Shown in pieces: positions 9,315 through 18,289 of a stretch of 64,000 nucleotides of DNA. The DNA is taken from NCBI RefSeq assembly GCF_001625575.1, contig NZ_AUXV01000067.1, positions 186,001 to 250,000 of the forward strand, written 5' to 3'. Under the pieces are notes generated by a model that worked only from the letters and a program-made list of their open reading frames with translations, made no database searches and was not told the origin of the DNA. Numbering within the stretch: position 1 is the stretch's first letter; each line of letters starts with the position of its first letter. Source of the DNA: Pseudoalteromonas luteoviolacea S2607 (GTDB lineage: Bacteria; Pseudomonadota; Gammaproteobacteria; Enterobacterales; Alteromonadaceae). A program made the position numbers and the translations under genes.

Positions 9315-9872
9315 ATGCAAGTTATATCAACGAGCATCCCTGATGTAAAAATCATAGAGCCTAAAATATTTGGCGATGACAGAGGCTTTTTCTTGGAAAC
9401 CTTTAGAGATAATTGGTTTCGTGAAGAGTGTGCAGATGTCACATTTGTTCAAGACAATCACTCCAAGTCTTCGCAAGGTATTTTAAGAGGGTTGCATTAC
9501 CAAACAGAGCAAACTCAAGGTAAATTAGTCAGAGTTACTTCTGGGGAAGTTTACGACGTCGCAGTCGATATGAGACGAGACTCAGAAACTTTCGGTCAAT
9601 GGGTTGGCGTTAATTTATCCGCTCATAATGCGAGACAGTTGTGGGTTCCTGCTGGCTTTGCCCACGGGTTTTATGTGATGTCTGAAAGTGCTGAATTTGT
9701 TTATAAATGCACAGACTACTATCACCCAAATTCTGAAGTATCGCTTAGGTATGATGATCCAACGCTCAATATAGATTGGCCTTTGGTTAACGGTGACAAA
9801 CCAAACTTGTCCGAAAAAGATTTAAAAGGATTGAGCTTCGAGCTTGCTCCAAAATTTGAGAATATACGATGA
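9315..9872 (+). CDS. rmlC: dTDP-4-dehydrorhamnose 3,5-epimerase
   Basis: Cupin enzyme that epimerises dTDP-4-keto-6-deoxyglucose at C3 and C5 on the way to dTDP-L-rhamnose. The 185 residues are typical. Motifs include EPKIFGDDRGFFLETF, NHSKSSQGILRGLHYQ with the catalytic His61, and WVPAGFAHGFYV. Its stop overlaps the rmlB start by 4 bases (ATGA), so the two are translationally coupled. The order here is rmlA-C-B-D. Confidence 0.95.
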   Translation: MQVISTSIPDVKIIEPKIFGDDRGFFLETFRDNWFREECADVTFVQDNHSKSSQGILRGLHYQTEQTQGKLVRVTSGEVYDVAVDMRRDSETFGQWVGVNLSAHNARQLWVPAGFAHGFYVMSESAEFVYKCTDYYHPNSEVSLRYDDPTLNIDWPLVNGDKPNLSEKDLKGLSFELAPKFENIR

Positions 9873-10930
9873 AAAAAACAATTTTAGTAACTGGTGGAGC
9901 TGGGTTTATTGGCTCAGCCTTAATTCGTTTTTTAATCAATGAAACAGAACATACAGTCATTAACTTCGACAAACTGACGTATGCGGGCAATTTAGAGTCT
10001 TTAGATTCTGTTTCTAATAGTGAACGATACCACTTTGTTCAAGCCGATATTTGTGATGCTCTGGCAGTCAAAGAGGCGTTTGATACATTCCAGCCAGACT
10101 ACGTTATGCACCTTGCAGCAGAAAGTCACGTAGACCGTTCGATTGATGGACCTGGTGAATTTATCAAGACAAATGTGATTGGTACGTACGAGTTATTAGA
10201 AGCTGCACGTGCTTATTACCTATCTCTAGATTCTGATAAGCAAGCAACCTTTAAATTCCATCACATCTCAACCGATGAAGTGTACGGTGATTTAGGTGAA
10301 ACAGGTCTTTTCACTGAAGAAACTGCATATGAGCCGAGTTCACCTTACTCAGCATCTAAGGCGTCTTCAGATCACTTAGTTCGAGCTTGGCATAGAACAT
10401 ATGGATTACCAGTTGTACTTACCAACTGCTCAAATAACTATGGACCTTACCATTTCCCTGAAAAGCTGATCCCTCTGGTGATCTTAAACGCATTGGATGG
10501 GAGAGATTTACCAATTTACGGCGATGGTAAACAAGTAAGAGATTGGTTATTTGTTGAAGATCACGCCAGAGCGTTATTTAAGGTTGTCAGTGAAGGCAAA
10601 ATAGGCGAAACATATAACATTGGTGGTTTCAACGAAAAGCAAAATATTGAAGTTGTAAACACCATTTGCGAACACTTAAATACACTGGTAGCTGAAAAGC
10701 CGAATGGTATAAGTGACTTTAAAGAGTTGATTACTTTCGTTAAAGATAGACCCGGTCACGATGTTAGATATGCAATTGATGCATCTAAAATAAATACTGA
10801 GCTAGGCTGGCACCCAGAAGAAACTTTCGATTCGGGTATCCTAAAAACTGTTAAGTGGTATTTAGAGAATCTTAACTGGTGTCAACGTGTTCAAGACGGT
10901 AGCTATCAAAGAGAAAGATTAGGTCAATAA
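9869..10930 (+). CDS. rmlB: dTDP-glucose 4,6-dehydratase
   Basis: Converts dTDP-glucose to dTDP-4-keto-6-deoxyglucose. The 353-residue extended SDR has GGAGFIGSALIRF at the N-terminus, HLAAESHVDRSIDGP, STDEVYGDLG, the active-site YSASKASSDHL (YxxxK) and NNYGPYHFPEKLIPL. Its product is a branch point: RmlC/RmlD lead to L-rhamnose, and the FdtA/QdtA-like isomerase at 12018 leads to a 3-amino sugar. It overlaps rmlC and is followed at once by rmlD. Confidence 0.96.
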   Translation: MKKTILVTGGAGFIGSALIRFLINETEHTVINFDKLTYAGNLESLDSVSNSERYHFVQADICDALAVKEAFDTFQPDYVMHLAAESHVDRSIDGPGEFIKTNVIGTYELLEAARAYYLSLDSDKQATFKFHHISTDEVYGDLGETGLFTEETAYEPSSPYSASKASSDHLVRAWHRTYGLPVVLTNCSNNYGPYHFPEKLIPLVILNALDGRDLPIYGDGKQVRDWLFVEDHARALFKVVSEGKIGETYNIGGFNEKQNIEVVNTICEHLNTLVAEKPNGISDFKELITFVKDRPGHDVRYAIDASKINTELGWHPEETFDSGILKTVKWYLENLNWCQRVQDGSYQRERLGQ

Positions 10931-10934
10931 CGTG

Positions 10935-11792
10935 ATGCGCGCGATTATAATCGGTAAAAGTGGACAGTTAGCTCAAGAGCTTGTTGCAACTCTACCTGAG
11001 TCTATTGAAGCAATATGCCTAGGTAGTAATGAAATTGATATCACAAAGCTAGCTGATCTAGAAGCAAAATTTAATGATTATCAACCACATGTTGTTATTA
11101 ATGCGTCTGCTTATACCAATGTCGATAAAGCTGAGAGTGAGAGATCACAAGCCTTCTTATTAAATGAAGAAGGCGTAAGAAATATCGCTATCACGGCCAA
11201 AAAACACGCTGCGCGCTTTTTGCATGTCTCAACAGACTTTGTATTTGATGGTTCTCAGAGTCGAGCATATAGCACGACAGATGAAACAAATCCCATTGGG
11301 GTTTATGGTGCTTCCAAGTTGGCTGGCGAAAAAGCCATTGAAGGTTGTTATGCCGAAAACTCAGCTGTGGTGAGAACATCATGGTTGTATTCAGAGTTTG
11401 GCAATAATTTTGTGAAGACCATGTTGAGGCTGATGAAAGACAAACCAGCATTAAATGTTGTAGCAGATCAAATTGGTTGCCCGACTAATGCGAAAGGGTT
11501 AGCTCAATTTTTGTGGTTTTTAGCTCAGAGTGAAAGTGTCGATAGTCGCTATCACTACAGCGATCTAGGTGTAGCTAGTTGGTATGATTTTGCTGTTGCA
11601 ATACAAAGTATTGCATATGACAAAGGGATTTTAACAGCAAAGATCCCTGTAAACCCAATTCCTAGTGAGGAATATCCTACACCAGCGAAAAGGCCTGCAT
11701 TTAGCTTAATGAAAACGGTCAGAACGGATTTTAATTATCACTGGCAAGTTCAATTAGAAAAAGTGTTGGATGACCTCAAAGTATCGCTTTAG
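10935..11792 (+). CDS. rmlD: dTDP-4-dehydrorhamnose reductase
   Basis: Final NAD(P)H-dependent step to dTDP-L-rhamnose. About 285 residues. The start is ATG 10935 or the GTG one codon earlier at 10932. Motifs are IIGKSGQLAQEL, VINASAYTNVDKAESE, VSTDFVFDG and YGASKLAGEKAIEG (YxxxK). It completes the rml set. A 225-base gap follows before the next gene, so a new transcript may begin there. Confidence 0.95.
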   Translation: MRAIIIGKSGQLAQELVATLPESIEAICLGSNEIDITKLADLEAKFNDYQPHVVINASAYTNVDKAESERSQAFLLNEEGVRNIAITAKKHAARFLHVSTDFVFDGSQSRAYSTTDETNPIGVYGASKLAGEKAIEGCYAENSAVVRTSWLYSEFGNNFVKTMLRLMKDKPALNVVADQIGCPTNAKGLAQFLWFLAQSESVDSRYHYSDLGVASWYDFAVAIQSIAYDKGILTAKIPVNPIPSEEYPTPAKRPAFSLMKTVRTDFNYHWQVQLEKVLDDLKVSL

Positions 11793-12017
11793 AAGTTAAG
11801 AGTTGGATACAGGTTTACTAACAGCTCTATAAGAAACTCAGTTTATTAGGTGGATACCTTAATACTGGCATTTAAATTTACTTTCTCTTGTATTTAGCAA
11901 GCTGATTTAAATACCGTGTAACTGAGCATTTTGATTGATAAAGTTATCTAACATAGGTTCGTGAGGGTAATAGATTATTCTCACTGCCAAGCCCACAGAA
12001 GAGGGGAGAAGGGAAAA

Positions 12018-12419
12018 ATGAGTTTGATAAATGAACAGTCTTTAAAAGTAATTGGCGATGACAGAGGTCAGTTGATTGCTTTAGAAGGTAATAAAGATAT
12101 CCCTTTTGATATTAAGCGCGTTTATTACATTTATGGCACTCAAAGTGGTGTTGCCAGAGGGTTTCACGCTCATCGAAACTTGAAGCAATTACTCATCTGT
12201 GTCAGTGGCAATTGTGACATCTTATTGGACGATGGCCATAGCAAAGAAACAGTAAATTTGAAATCTCCAGACCAAGGCTTGTTAATCGAAGGCTTAGTCT
12301 GGCGAGAGATGCATAACTTCAGTGAAGATTGTGTATTGTTGGTACTTGCCAGCGAGTATTATGACGAGTCTGACTATATAAGATGTTATGATGATTACCT
12401 TAAGCAAACAAGGAAATAA
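12018..12419 (+). CDS. dTDP-4-keto-6-deoxyglucose 3,4-ketoisomerase (FdtA/QdtA-like cupin)
   Basis: Moves the keto group from C4 to C3 of dTDP-4-keto-6-deoxyhexose, the committed step to Fuc3N or Qui3N. ATG 12018 has a strong GAGAAGGG just upstream, while an earlier in-frame GTG at 11961 has none; the protein is then 133 residues. The family core RGFHAHRNLKQLLICVSG holds the paired histidines. The aminotransferase at 14953 is its natural partner. Sequence reading alone does not separate FdtA (galacto product) from QdtA (gluco product). Confidence 0.85.
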   Translation: MSLINEQSLKVIGDDRGQLIALEGNKDIPFDIKRVYYIYGTQSGVARGFHAHRNLKQLLICVSGNCDILLDDGHSKETVNLKSPDQGLLIEGLVWREMHNFSEDCVLLVLASEYYDESDYIRCYDDYLKQTRK

Positions 12420-12422
12420 CAG

Positions 12423-13094
12423 ATGAAAGATAAAAAACTTGTAATAATTGGTGCTGGCGAATTAGCACATATTGCGTACGAATATTTCACTTATGATTCT
12501 GATTATGAGGTTGTTGCATTTTCAGTACATGAAGAGTATTTGAAAGAAAAGGAAATGTGCTCAGTTCCAGTTGTACCATTTGAAACTCTAGAGCAGCAAT
12601 ATCCGCCATCTGAGTACGATGCATTTGTTGCCATTCCTGCTTCTAAACTGAATCAAGTCCGAACTCAATTGTTCCACGAAGCTAAAGATAAAGGTTATAA
12701 GCTCGCAACTTACGTTAGTTCGCATGCATTTGTATGGCGCAATGTGAAGCTTGGAGAGAATTGCTTTATTTTTGAAAACAATACAGTTCAGCCGTTTGTT
12801 GAAATTGGTGATAACGTTATTTTGTGGAGTGGTAACCACATTGGCCACCAGACAAAAATTCAAAATAATGTATTCGTTTCATCTCACGTTGTAATTTCAG
12901 GTTACTGTAACATCGGTGAAAGCTGTTTCTTAGGTGTGAACTCTACGTTTAATGATCACACATCAATCGGAAAAGATTGCATCTTGGCTTCAGGAAGCCT
13001 AGTAAACAAAAGTTTAGAGGGTGAAGGAAAGATTTACTTCGGCAGCCCTGCAAAAGAATTAGCGAAAAAGTCAGCTTACTCAGTGGATTTGTAA
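12423..13094 (+). CDS. NeuD/PglD-type sugar acyltransferase with left-handed beta-helix
   Basis: Probably N- or O-acylates a nucleotide sugar with an acyl-CoA donor. The 223 residues divide into an N-terminal Rossmann-like domain (KKLVIIGAGELAHIAYEYF, as in PglD and NeuD) and a C-terminal hexapeptide-repeat helix from about residue 95 to 205 (repeats such as VKLGENCFIFENN and VEIGDNVILWSGN). It starts 3 bases after the ketoisomerase gene. From context the most likely acceptor is the dTDP-3-amino-3,6-dideoxyhexose. A FemAB-like protein at 14019 is a competing candidate for that role. Confidence 0.75.
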   Translation: MKDKKLVIIGAGELAHIAYEYFTYDSDYEVVAFSVHEEYLKEKEMCSVPVVPFETLEQQYPPSEYDAFVAIPASKLNQVRTQLFHEAKDKGYKLATYVSSHAFVWRNVKLGENCFIFENNTVQPFVEIGDNVILWSGNHIGHQTKIQNNVFVSSHVVISGYCNIGESCFLGVNSTFNDHTSIGKDCILASGSLVNKSLEGEGKIYFGSPAKELAKKSAYSVDL

Positions 13095-13101
13095 TCACAT
13101 T

Positions 13102-14025
13102 ATGAAATGGAAAAAACTTGGCCTCATTTTTGACGGCAAAAGCAATGTAGAGTGGCACGCAGATAGTGCCCTTACACCGACACCCTTCAAACTAAATGAC
13201 GAAGTTATCAGAGTTTACGCGGGTTTTCGCGATGCTCAAGGCGCATCAAGAATTGGCTATGTGGACGTATTAATAAGCGATCCTACAAAAGTAGTTAAAG
13301 TTTCAGATAAGCCGTGCTTGGACTTAGGTGAAAATGGCTGTTTTGACGATAATGGTGTGATTTTAGGTGATGTTGTTCGACATGGCTCAGAAATTCGAAT
13401 GTACTATGTTGGTTTTCAACTCGTTAAAAAAGCCAAGTTTTTAGCTTATTCAGGGTTAGCCGTCAGCCATGATGGTGGGGAAACTTTCGAAAGAGTTAAA
13501 CAAACCCCAATTCTAGATAGAAGTGACGATGGTTTAACTATCAATGCTATTCATACCGCGCTTTATGAAAATGGAGTATGGAGATTTTGGTATGCAGCTG
13601 GTTCAGGTTGGGAAAACATCAATGGTGTTGACTACCCGCAATACCATATTAAATACACTGAATCTCAAGATGGCATCAATTTTTCGCATGATAGACTAAG
13701 TGTATTGTGTGTAGATAATGAAGGCACTGAATACCGTATTGGTAGGCCGTCCGTCTACAAACTGGATTCTGGTTATCTGATGTTTTATACCAAAGGTAGC
13801 ACCAGTGGTGAAGATTATTACCCAGGTGTCGCGTATTCTGACGATGGCATTACTTGGCAGCGAAGAGATCAAGAGTTTGGACTAGAGCTTTCAAGCGATG
13901 GTTTTGATTCGAGACACCTTTGTTACCCACGACTAATCAATGTGGGAGATAAAGTCCTTTGTTTCTATAATGGTAACGATATGGGCAAGCATGGATTTGG
14001 GTTAGCGGAGTTAGAATCATGGTAA
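13102..14025 (+). CDS. Beta-propeller protein resembling GH32/43/130-type glycosidases
   Basis: The 307 residues have repeated propeller-blade motifs typical of the five-bladed glycosidase superfamily: EVIRVYAGFRDAQGASRIGY, SEIRMYYVGFQ, GVWRFWYAAGSGW, SGYLMFYTKGST and DKVLCFYNGNDMGKHGFG. No signal peptide is visible, so it probably acts in the cytoplasm. Its place between a NeuD-like and a FemAB-like acyltransferase, with a 7-base overlap into the latter, ties it to making or editing the 3-amino sugar or a lipid-linked intermediate. The actual reaction is unknown. Confidence 0.6.
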   Translation: MKWKKLGLIFDGKSNVEWHADSALTPTPFKLNDEVIRVYAGFRDAQGASRIGYVDVLISDPTKVVKVSDKPCLDLGENGCFDDNGVILGDVVRHGSEIRMYYVGFQLVKKAKFLAYSGLAVSHDGGETFERVKQTPILDRSDDGLTINAIHTALYENGVWRFWYAAGSGWENINGVDYPQYHIKYTESQDGINFSHDRLSVLCVDNEGTEYRIGRPSVYKLDSGYLMFYTKGSTSGEDYYPGVAYSDDGITWQRRDQEFGLELSSDGFDSRHLCYPRLINVGDKVLCFYNGNDMGKHGFGLAELESW

Positions 14026-14960
14026 GTTGTAGAAGATATAACCCAGAAGATCTGGCTACTTGGAACAGTTTTATTCAAAACAGTAAAATGAATGCTTTCT
14101 TCTTTTTAAGAAGCTTCATGGACTATCATTCGGATAGATTTGATGATCACTCGGTTATGTTTTACGACGAAGGGCAGTTAATTGCTGTTTTACCTGCGAA
14201 TCAAAACCAAGATCAACTAGTTAGCCATGGCGGTTTAACCTTTGGTGGGCTAGTACTGAGCAGAAAGCTTCGCTCGAATAAAGTTGCAGAGATCCTGACT
14301 AGCCTAAAAGAGTATTTATTAGGTTGTAACATTACTAGTGTCATATACAAAGCTTCACCACATTTCATGCATGACTTGCCTTCTGAAGAGGATGTATACT
14401 TCCTGTTCAATGATGGCGCTCAGTTAATTCGCAGGGATCTTACGAGTATTATATATAATGGCCGTAAGTTAAAGTTATCAAAAGGGCGCAAAGCTCTGAT
14501 CAGTAAAGCTCGCGGCAATGGCGTTGTTATTACAGAGTCCGACGACATTACTGGTTTTTATGGATTGTTAAGTGGTGCACTAGAGAAGCACGGTGTGAAA
14601 CCGGTTCATTCAGTTGAAGAGCTGGAGATGCTGAAAGAAAGGCACCCAAAAAATATAAAGCTATATATTGCTGAAGAAAATGGTAAAGCATTGGCAGGCG
14701 CGTTGATGTTTAACTTTGATTCAGTAGAACACACTCAATACCTTGCAACTTCAGATGAAGGCAAGACTGTGGGTGCGCTTGATTTATTGATAGGAACGTT
14801 GATTGAGCGTTTCCATGAAGGAGAAAGTCGAGTATTTAGTTTTGGTATTTCTACTGAGAATGCAGGGAAATACTTAAACGAAGGGTTGTTATCCCAAAAG
14901 GAAGGGTTCGGTGCTAGAAGCGCTGTAATTGACTTTTATGAGTGGAATTTAAATGGTTAG
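14019..14960 (+). CDS. FemAB/GNAT-like acyltransferase
   Basis: A 313-residue protein with the layout of the FemAB/BioF2-like GNAT families. It has an N-terminal part with NAFFFLRSFMDYHSDRFDDH and LIAVLPANQNQDQLVSHGG, then a C-terminal GNAT-like part (LYIAEENGKALAGALMF, GALDLLIGTLIERF). Such proteins transfer acyl or aminoacyl groups to amines. It overlaps the genes on both sides by 7-8 bases, so it is tightly coupled to the propeller protein and the aminotransferase. A role in N-acylating the 3-amino sugar, possibly with an unusual acyl group, is an inference. Confidence 0.65.
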   Translation: MVSCRRYNPEDLATWNSFIQNSKMNAFFFLRSFMDYHSDRFDDHSVMFYDEGQLIAVLPANQNQDQLVSHGGLTFGGLVLSRKLRSNKVAEILTSLKEYLLGCNITSVIYKASPHFMHDLPSEEDVYFLFNDGAQLIRRDLTSIIYNGRKLKLSKGRKALISKARGNGVVITESDDITGFYGLLSGALEKHGVKPVHSVEELEMLKERHPKNIKLYIAEENGKALAGALMFNFDSVEHTQYLATSDEGKTVGALDLLIGTLIERFHEGESRVFSFGISTENAGKYLNEGLLSQKEGFGARSAVIDFYEWNLNG

Positions 14961-16059
14961 TTTTTTAGATCTGAAGTCGTTAAACGCACAATATAAAGAA
15001 GAGTTAAAAGAAGCTTGTAGTCGTGTTATTGACTCTGGGTGGTATGTTCAAGGCCCAGAATTTAAAGCTTTTGAAAAAGAATTTGCAGAGTATTGCGGTA
15101 CTCAACAGGCAATTGGTGTTGGTAATGGCCTTGATGCACTTATCTTAACGCTAAGAGCGTGGAAAGAGCTAGGCAAATTGCAAGACGGCGATGAAGTTAT
15201 TGTTCAGGGCAACACCTATATTGCTTCAGTGTTAGCGATAACGGAGAATAATTTGGTGCCGGTATTTGCTGAGCCAAACCCTGAAAGCTTTAACTTAGAT
15301 GCACAAGGCATAAAAGCGGTTCTGACAGAAAAAACCAAAGTCATTCTTCCGGTGCACTTGTATGGTGCGCTTAGCCCAATGCAAGAAATCATGGAGGTGG
15401 CAAAAGAGCACAACCTACTAGTGCTTGAAGACTGTGCTCAGGCGCATGGCGCTCAAGAAGCTGAGCACAAGGCGGGTGCTTGGGGTGATGCTGGTGCATT
15501 TAGTTTTTATCCTGGTAAAAACTTAGGTGCTCTAGGCGACGGCGGTGCTGTGACGACTAACGATCCTGAGCTGGCTGCAATGATCAGAGCGTTATCGAAT
15601 TACGGCAGTGAAGAGAAGTATGTGCACAGATATCAGGGGGTTAATAGTCGCCTTGATGAAATGCAAGCTGCTATGTTGAGAGTTAAGCTGAGACATTTGG
15701 ATCGTGAGATTGAAAATAGACGCAATGTCGCTAACAGTTACAAAGCGGGCATTAATAACCCACACATTGAACTGCCTATTTATGAAGAAACTGAGCGTCA
15801 CGTTTTCCATTTGTTTGTTATCAAAACAGAATTACGTGAGCAGTTACAGCAGCATCTACTTAATTCAGGTATTCAAACGCTTATTCACTACCCTACTGCG
15901 CCGCATAAGCAAGGGGCATATAAGCAATATAATGATTTGACGTTACCAATTTCAGAAAAGTTGCACGAGCAAGTTTTAAGCTTACCAGTTAGCTCGGTCA
16001 TGTCTGAAGAGCAAATTCAGGCTGTGATTCAAAGCTGCAATAATTTCTCTGTAGAGTAA
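14953..16059 (+). CDS. DegT/DnrJ/EryC1-family sugar 3-aminotransferase (FdtB/QdtB-like)
   Basis: PLP enzyme that puts an amino group on dTDP-3-keto-6-deoxyhexose. The 368 residues are typical. The PLP lysine lies in FSFYPGKNLGALGDGGAV, and the cofactor-binding aspartate in LEDCAQAHGA. The N-terminus FLDLKSLNAQY and GSEEKYVHRYQGVNSRLDEM fit the FdtB/QdtB group. Together with the ketoisomerase at 12018 it predicts dTDP-Fuc3N or dTDP-Qui3N. It overlaps the FemAB-like gene by 8 bases, and Wzx follows after 4 bases. Confidence 0.85.
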   Translation: MVSFLDLKSLNAQYKEELKEACSRVIDSGWYVQGPEFKAFEKEFAEYCGTQQAIGVGNGLDALILTLRAWKELGKLQDGDEVIVQGNTYIASVLAITENNLVPVFAEPNPESFNLDAQGIKAVLTEKTKVILPVHLYGALSPMQEIMEVAKEHNLLVLEDCAQAHGAQEAEHKAGAWGDAGAFSFYPGKNLGALGDGGAVTTNDPELAAMIRALSNYGSEEKYVHRYQGVNSRLDEMQAAMLRVKLRHLDREIENRRNVANSYKAGINNPHIELPIYEETERHVFHLFVIKTELREQLQQHLLNSGIQTLIHYPTAPHKQGAYKQYNDLTLPISEKLHEQVLSLPVSSVMSEEQIQAVIQSCNNFSVE

Positions 16060-16063
16060 GGTC

Positions 16064-17335
16064 ATGACTCTTTTAAAGACTAGCTTTTTAAATGGTATTG
16101 CTGTCGTTGTTAAGATGATCACTTTGCTGATCATCAACAAGGTGCTCGCAACTTTTGTTGGTCCAGCGGGCTACGCAACCATCGGCCAATTTCATAATGC
16201 TGTTCAGATGGTAACGGCAATAGCCAGTGGCGCAATACAAAATAGCGTTACAAAGTATACTGCCGAATATGTAGACGACTTTGAAGCTCAGAAGCAGTTG
16301 TGGAAAACAGCTGGCATGCTTTCTGTCATATGTGCACTTGTGTGCGCGGTAATTCTCATCTTGTTGAAAGATGTTTTGGCCGTAGCATTACTGAAAGATG
16401 AGTCGCTAAGCTCGGTATTTGTATGGTTTGCTATTACGCTAGTCTTTTTCGTATTCAATGCGCTGCTACTGGCAATAATAAACGGTAAGAAAGAAATTCC
16501 AAGCTACGTTGCAGCAAATATTTGCGGCAGTATCATATCGCTGGTGATCACCATAGCGTTATCGATGTCTCTTGGCTTATACGGTGCGTTACTGTCTTTA
16601 GCGATATATCAGTCAGTGAGCTTTTTTGCCACGCTATTCATTATTTTAAGATTGGATTGGTTTAAGATATCTTTCTTGATTGGTCGTTTAGACCCAAAAA
16701 TTGCTAAGAATATCTCGATGTTTTCTCTAATGGCAATTACAACTGCTATTTGTTCTCCAATTACACAAATGTTGGTAAGAGAACATATCGGGACGACAAT
16801 TGGCTGGGTTGAAGCAGGGTATTGGGAAGCTCTAATGCGGCTCAGTGCAGCATACCTCATGTTTGTAACAACTACGCTTGCAGTCTACTTCTTACCTAAG
16901 TTTTCTGAACTTGATAACTATGCGGACATCAAAAAAGAGCTGTTCAATGGCTATAAACTGATTTTACCAGCTGTTGCCATTATGGGTGTTGGCATATATC
17001 TGTTTAGGGACTTTATCGTACATCTGCTATTTACGGAAGAGTTCTCACCGATCACAGAGCTACTCGCAATTCAATTAATCGGTGATACGTTAAAAATAGG
17101 AAGTTGGGTTGTCGCGTACCTAATGATAGGTAAGGCAATGTTCAGGCTTTTCATTGGGACAGAGATGTTTTTCTCAGCATCTTTTTATGGATTTATTGTC
17201 TACTTCACAAACCAACTTGGTATAGAAGGTGCGGTGTTAGGGTATACAGTAAATTACTTCTTTTATTGGCTAGTAATTCTTGTACTGGTAATGCTCAATT
17301 TAAAGAACAATTTGTTTTTAAGCGCAAAAGCATAA
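16064..17335 (+). CDS. wzx: Wzx lipid-linked repeat-unit flippase
   Basis: Moves the undecaprenyl-linked repeat unit across the inner membrane. The 423 residues are strongly hydrophobic throughout, with about 12 predicted membrane segments. The N-terminus LKTSFLNGIAVVVKMITLLIIN and the GPAGYATIGQF element resemble WzxE-type flippases. AAGG lies close upstream of the ATG. With wzy, wza and wzc in the same locus, this defines a Wzx/Wzy-dependent pathway. Confidence 0.88.
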   Translation: MTLLKTSFLNGIAVVVKMITLLIINKVLATFVGPAGYATIGQFHNAVQMVTAIASGAIQNSVTKYTAEYVDDFEAQKQLWKTAGMLSVICALVCAVILILLKDVLAVALLKDESLSSVFVWFAITLVFFVFNALLLAIINGKKEIPSYVAANICGSIISLVITIALSMSLGLYGALLSLAIYQSVSFFATLFIILRLDWFKISFLIGRLDPKIAKNISMFSLMAITTAICSPITQMLVREHIGTTIGWVEAGYWEALMRLSAAYLMFVTTTLAVYFLPKFSELDNYADIKKELFNGYKLILPAVAIMGVGIYLFRDFIVHLLFTEEFSPITELLAIQLIGDTLKIGSWVVAYLMIGKAMFRLFIGTEMFFSASFYGFIVYFTNQLGIEGAVLGYTVNYFFYWLVILVLVMLNLKNNLFLSAKA

Positions 17336-17352
17336 GTACTCTTGAGGTTGTG

Positions 17353-18282
17353 ATGCGACAAAAATTAAAAAAAGTAAGTGTACTTATGCTTGCTTATAAC
17401 CACGGTAAGTTTATTTTGGACGCCATACAAAGCGTTGAGAAAAACATATCGGATAAGTTTGAGCTAGAAATCATCGTACTTGACGATGGATCTAGTGATA
17501 ATACAGTGGATGTTGTTAAAACTTATATGGAAGATCCAAAAGTTGAAATAAAACTAATTGAAAATGAACATCAGGGTATACACGCAATTGCAAAAAACCT
17601 AAATACGCTGATACGCGCATCTTCTGGTGATTTCATATGCTTCTTGACCTCTGATGATATGTTTACTGAAAACCGTTTTGAGCAGCAATTAGAAATGATG
17701 GAGCAGGACCTCGATGTTGTGCTTTGTTATGCAAACGGCTCAAATATCATTAATGGTGTGAACTCCGGCTTAGTTCATAAAAAAGTAGATCTGAAACTGC
17801 TTGAGAAAAAATGCACCGACAGCATGTATGAATATGTAACGACCTGCGTGCCAAGCCTATTTGTTCAATCGGCTCTAATTAGAAAGAGCTTTGTATCTGA
17901 TATGGATGAAGTGTACGACGAATCCTTAATTGCTGATGACTGGGTGCTTAATATTAGGCTGTTCAATAAAATGCAGAAAGAGTCGAAGAAGTTTGACTTT
18001 ATTGATAAGCCTGTCTTTTTAAGAATTCTTCACGGTGGGAATACGTCTTCGAATCTGCCAGTTCACTTTGAACGAGTCGTACAGGTTATTAATAAGTACT
18101 GCCGTTCACCAGAGAAACTATACGCCAAAACTATTTCGGAGTTTTTTATACTCGCGCTATTGCAAGGCAAGGTTGGTCTGGCTTTTAAGTTTGTTTCAAA
18201 GCTAGGGTTTAAAATAAATTTATTTGGATACTATGTGTACTATCTATTTAATTTATTTTTCCTCAAGCTGAAAAGGAATTAG
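17353..18282 (+). CDS. Family 2 glycosyltransferase
   Basis: A cytoplasmic GT-A enzyme adding one sugar to the lipid-linked repeat unit. ATG 17353 has GAGG 5 bases upstream, whereas an earlier in-frame ATG at 17266 lies inside wzx; the protein is then 309 residues. GT2 landmarks are VSVLMLAYNHGKFILDAIQSV, EIIVLDDGSSDNTV and SSGDFICFLTSDD, where the last aspartates replace a classical DxD. The donor cannot be read from sequence. It lies between wzx and wzy. Confidence 0.85.
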   Translation: MRQKLKKVSVLMLAYNHGKFILDAIQSVEKNISDKFELEIIVLDDGSSDNTVDVVKTYMEDPKVEIKLIENEHQGIHAIAKNLNTLIRASSGDFICFLTSDDMFTENRFEQQLEMMEQDLDVVLCYANGSNIINGVNSGLVHKKVDLKLLEKKCTDSMYEYVTTCVPSLFVQSALIRKSFVSDMDEVYDESLIADDWVLNIRLFNKMQKESKKFDFIDKPVFLRILHGGNTSSNLPVHFERVVQVINKYCRSPEKLYAKTISEFFILALLQGKVGLAFKFVSKLGFKINLFGYYVYYLFNLFFLKLKRN

Positions 18283-18289
18283 ACCTGTA

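Noticed and set aside
12423..16059. The glycosidase-like and acyltransferase genes as recently acquired cargo with mobile element traces
   Set aside because: No transposase, direct repeats or clear base-composition break is visible, and the genes overlap tightly with their neighbours.
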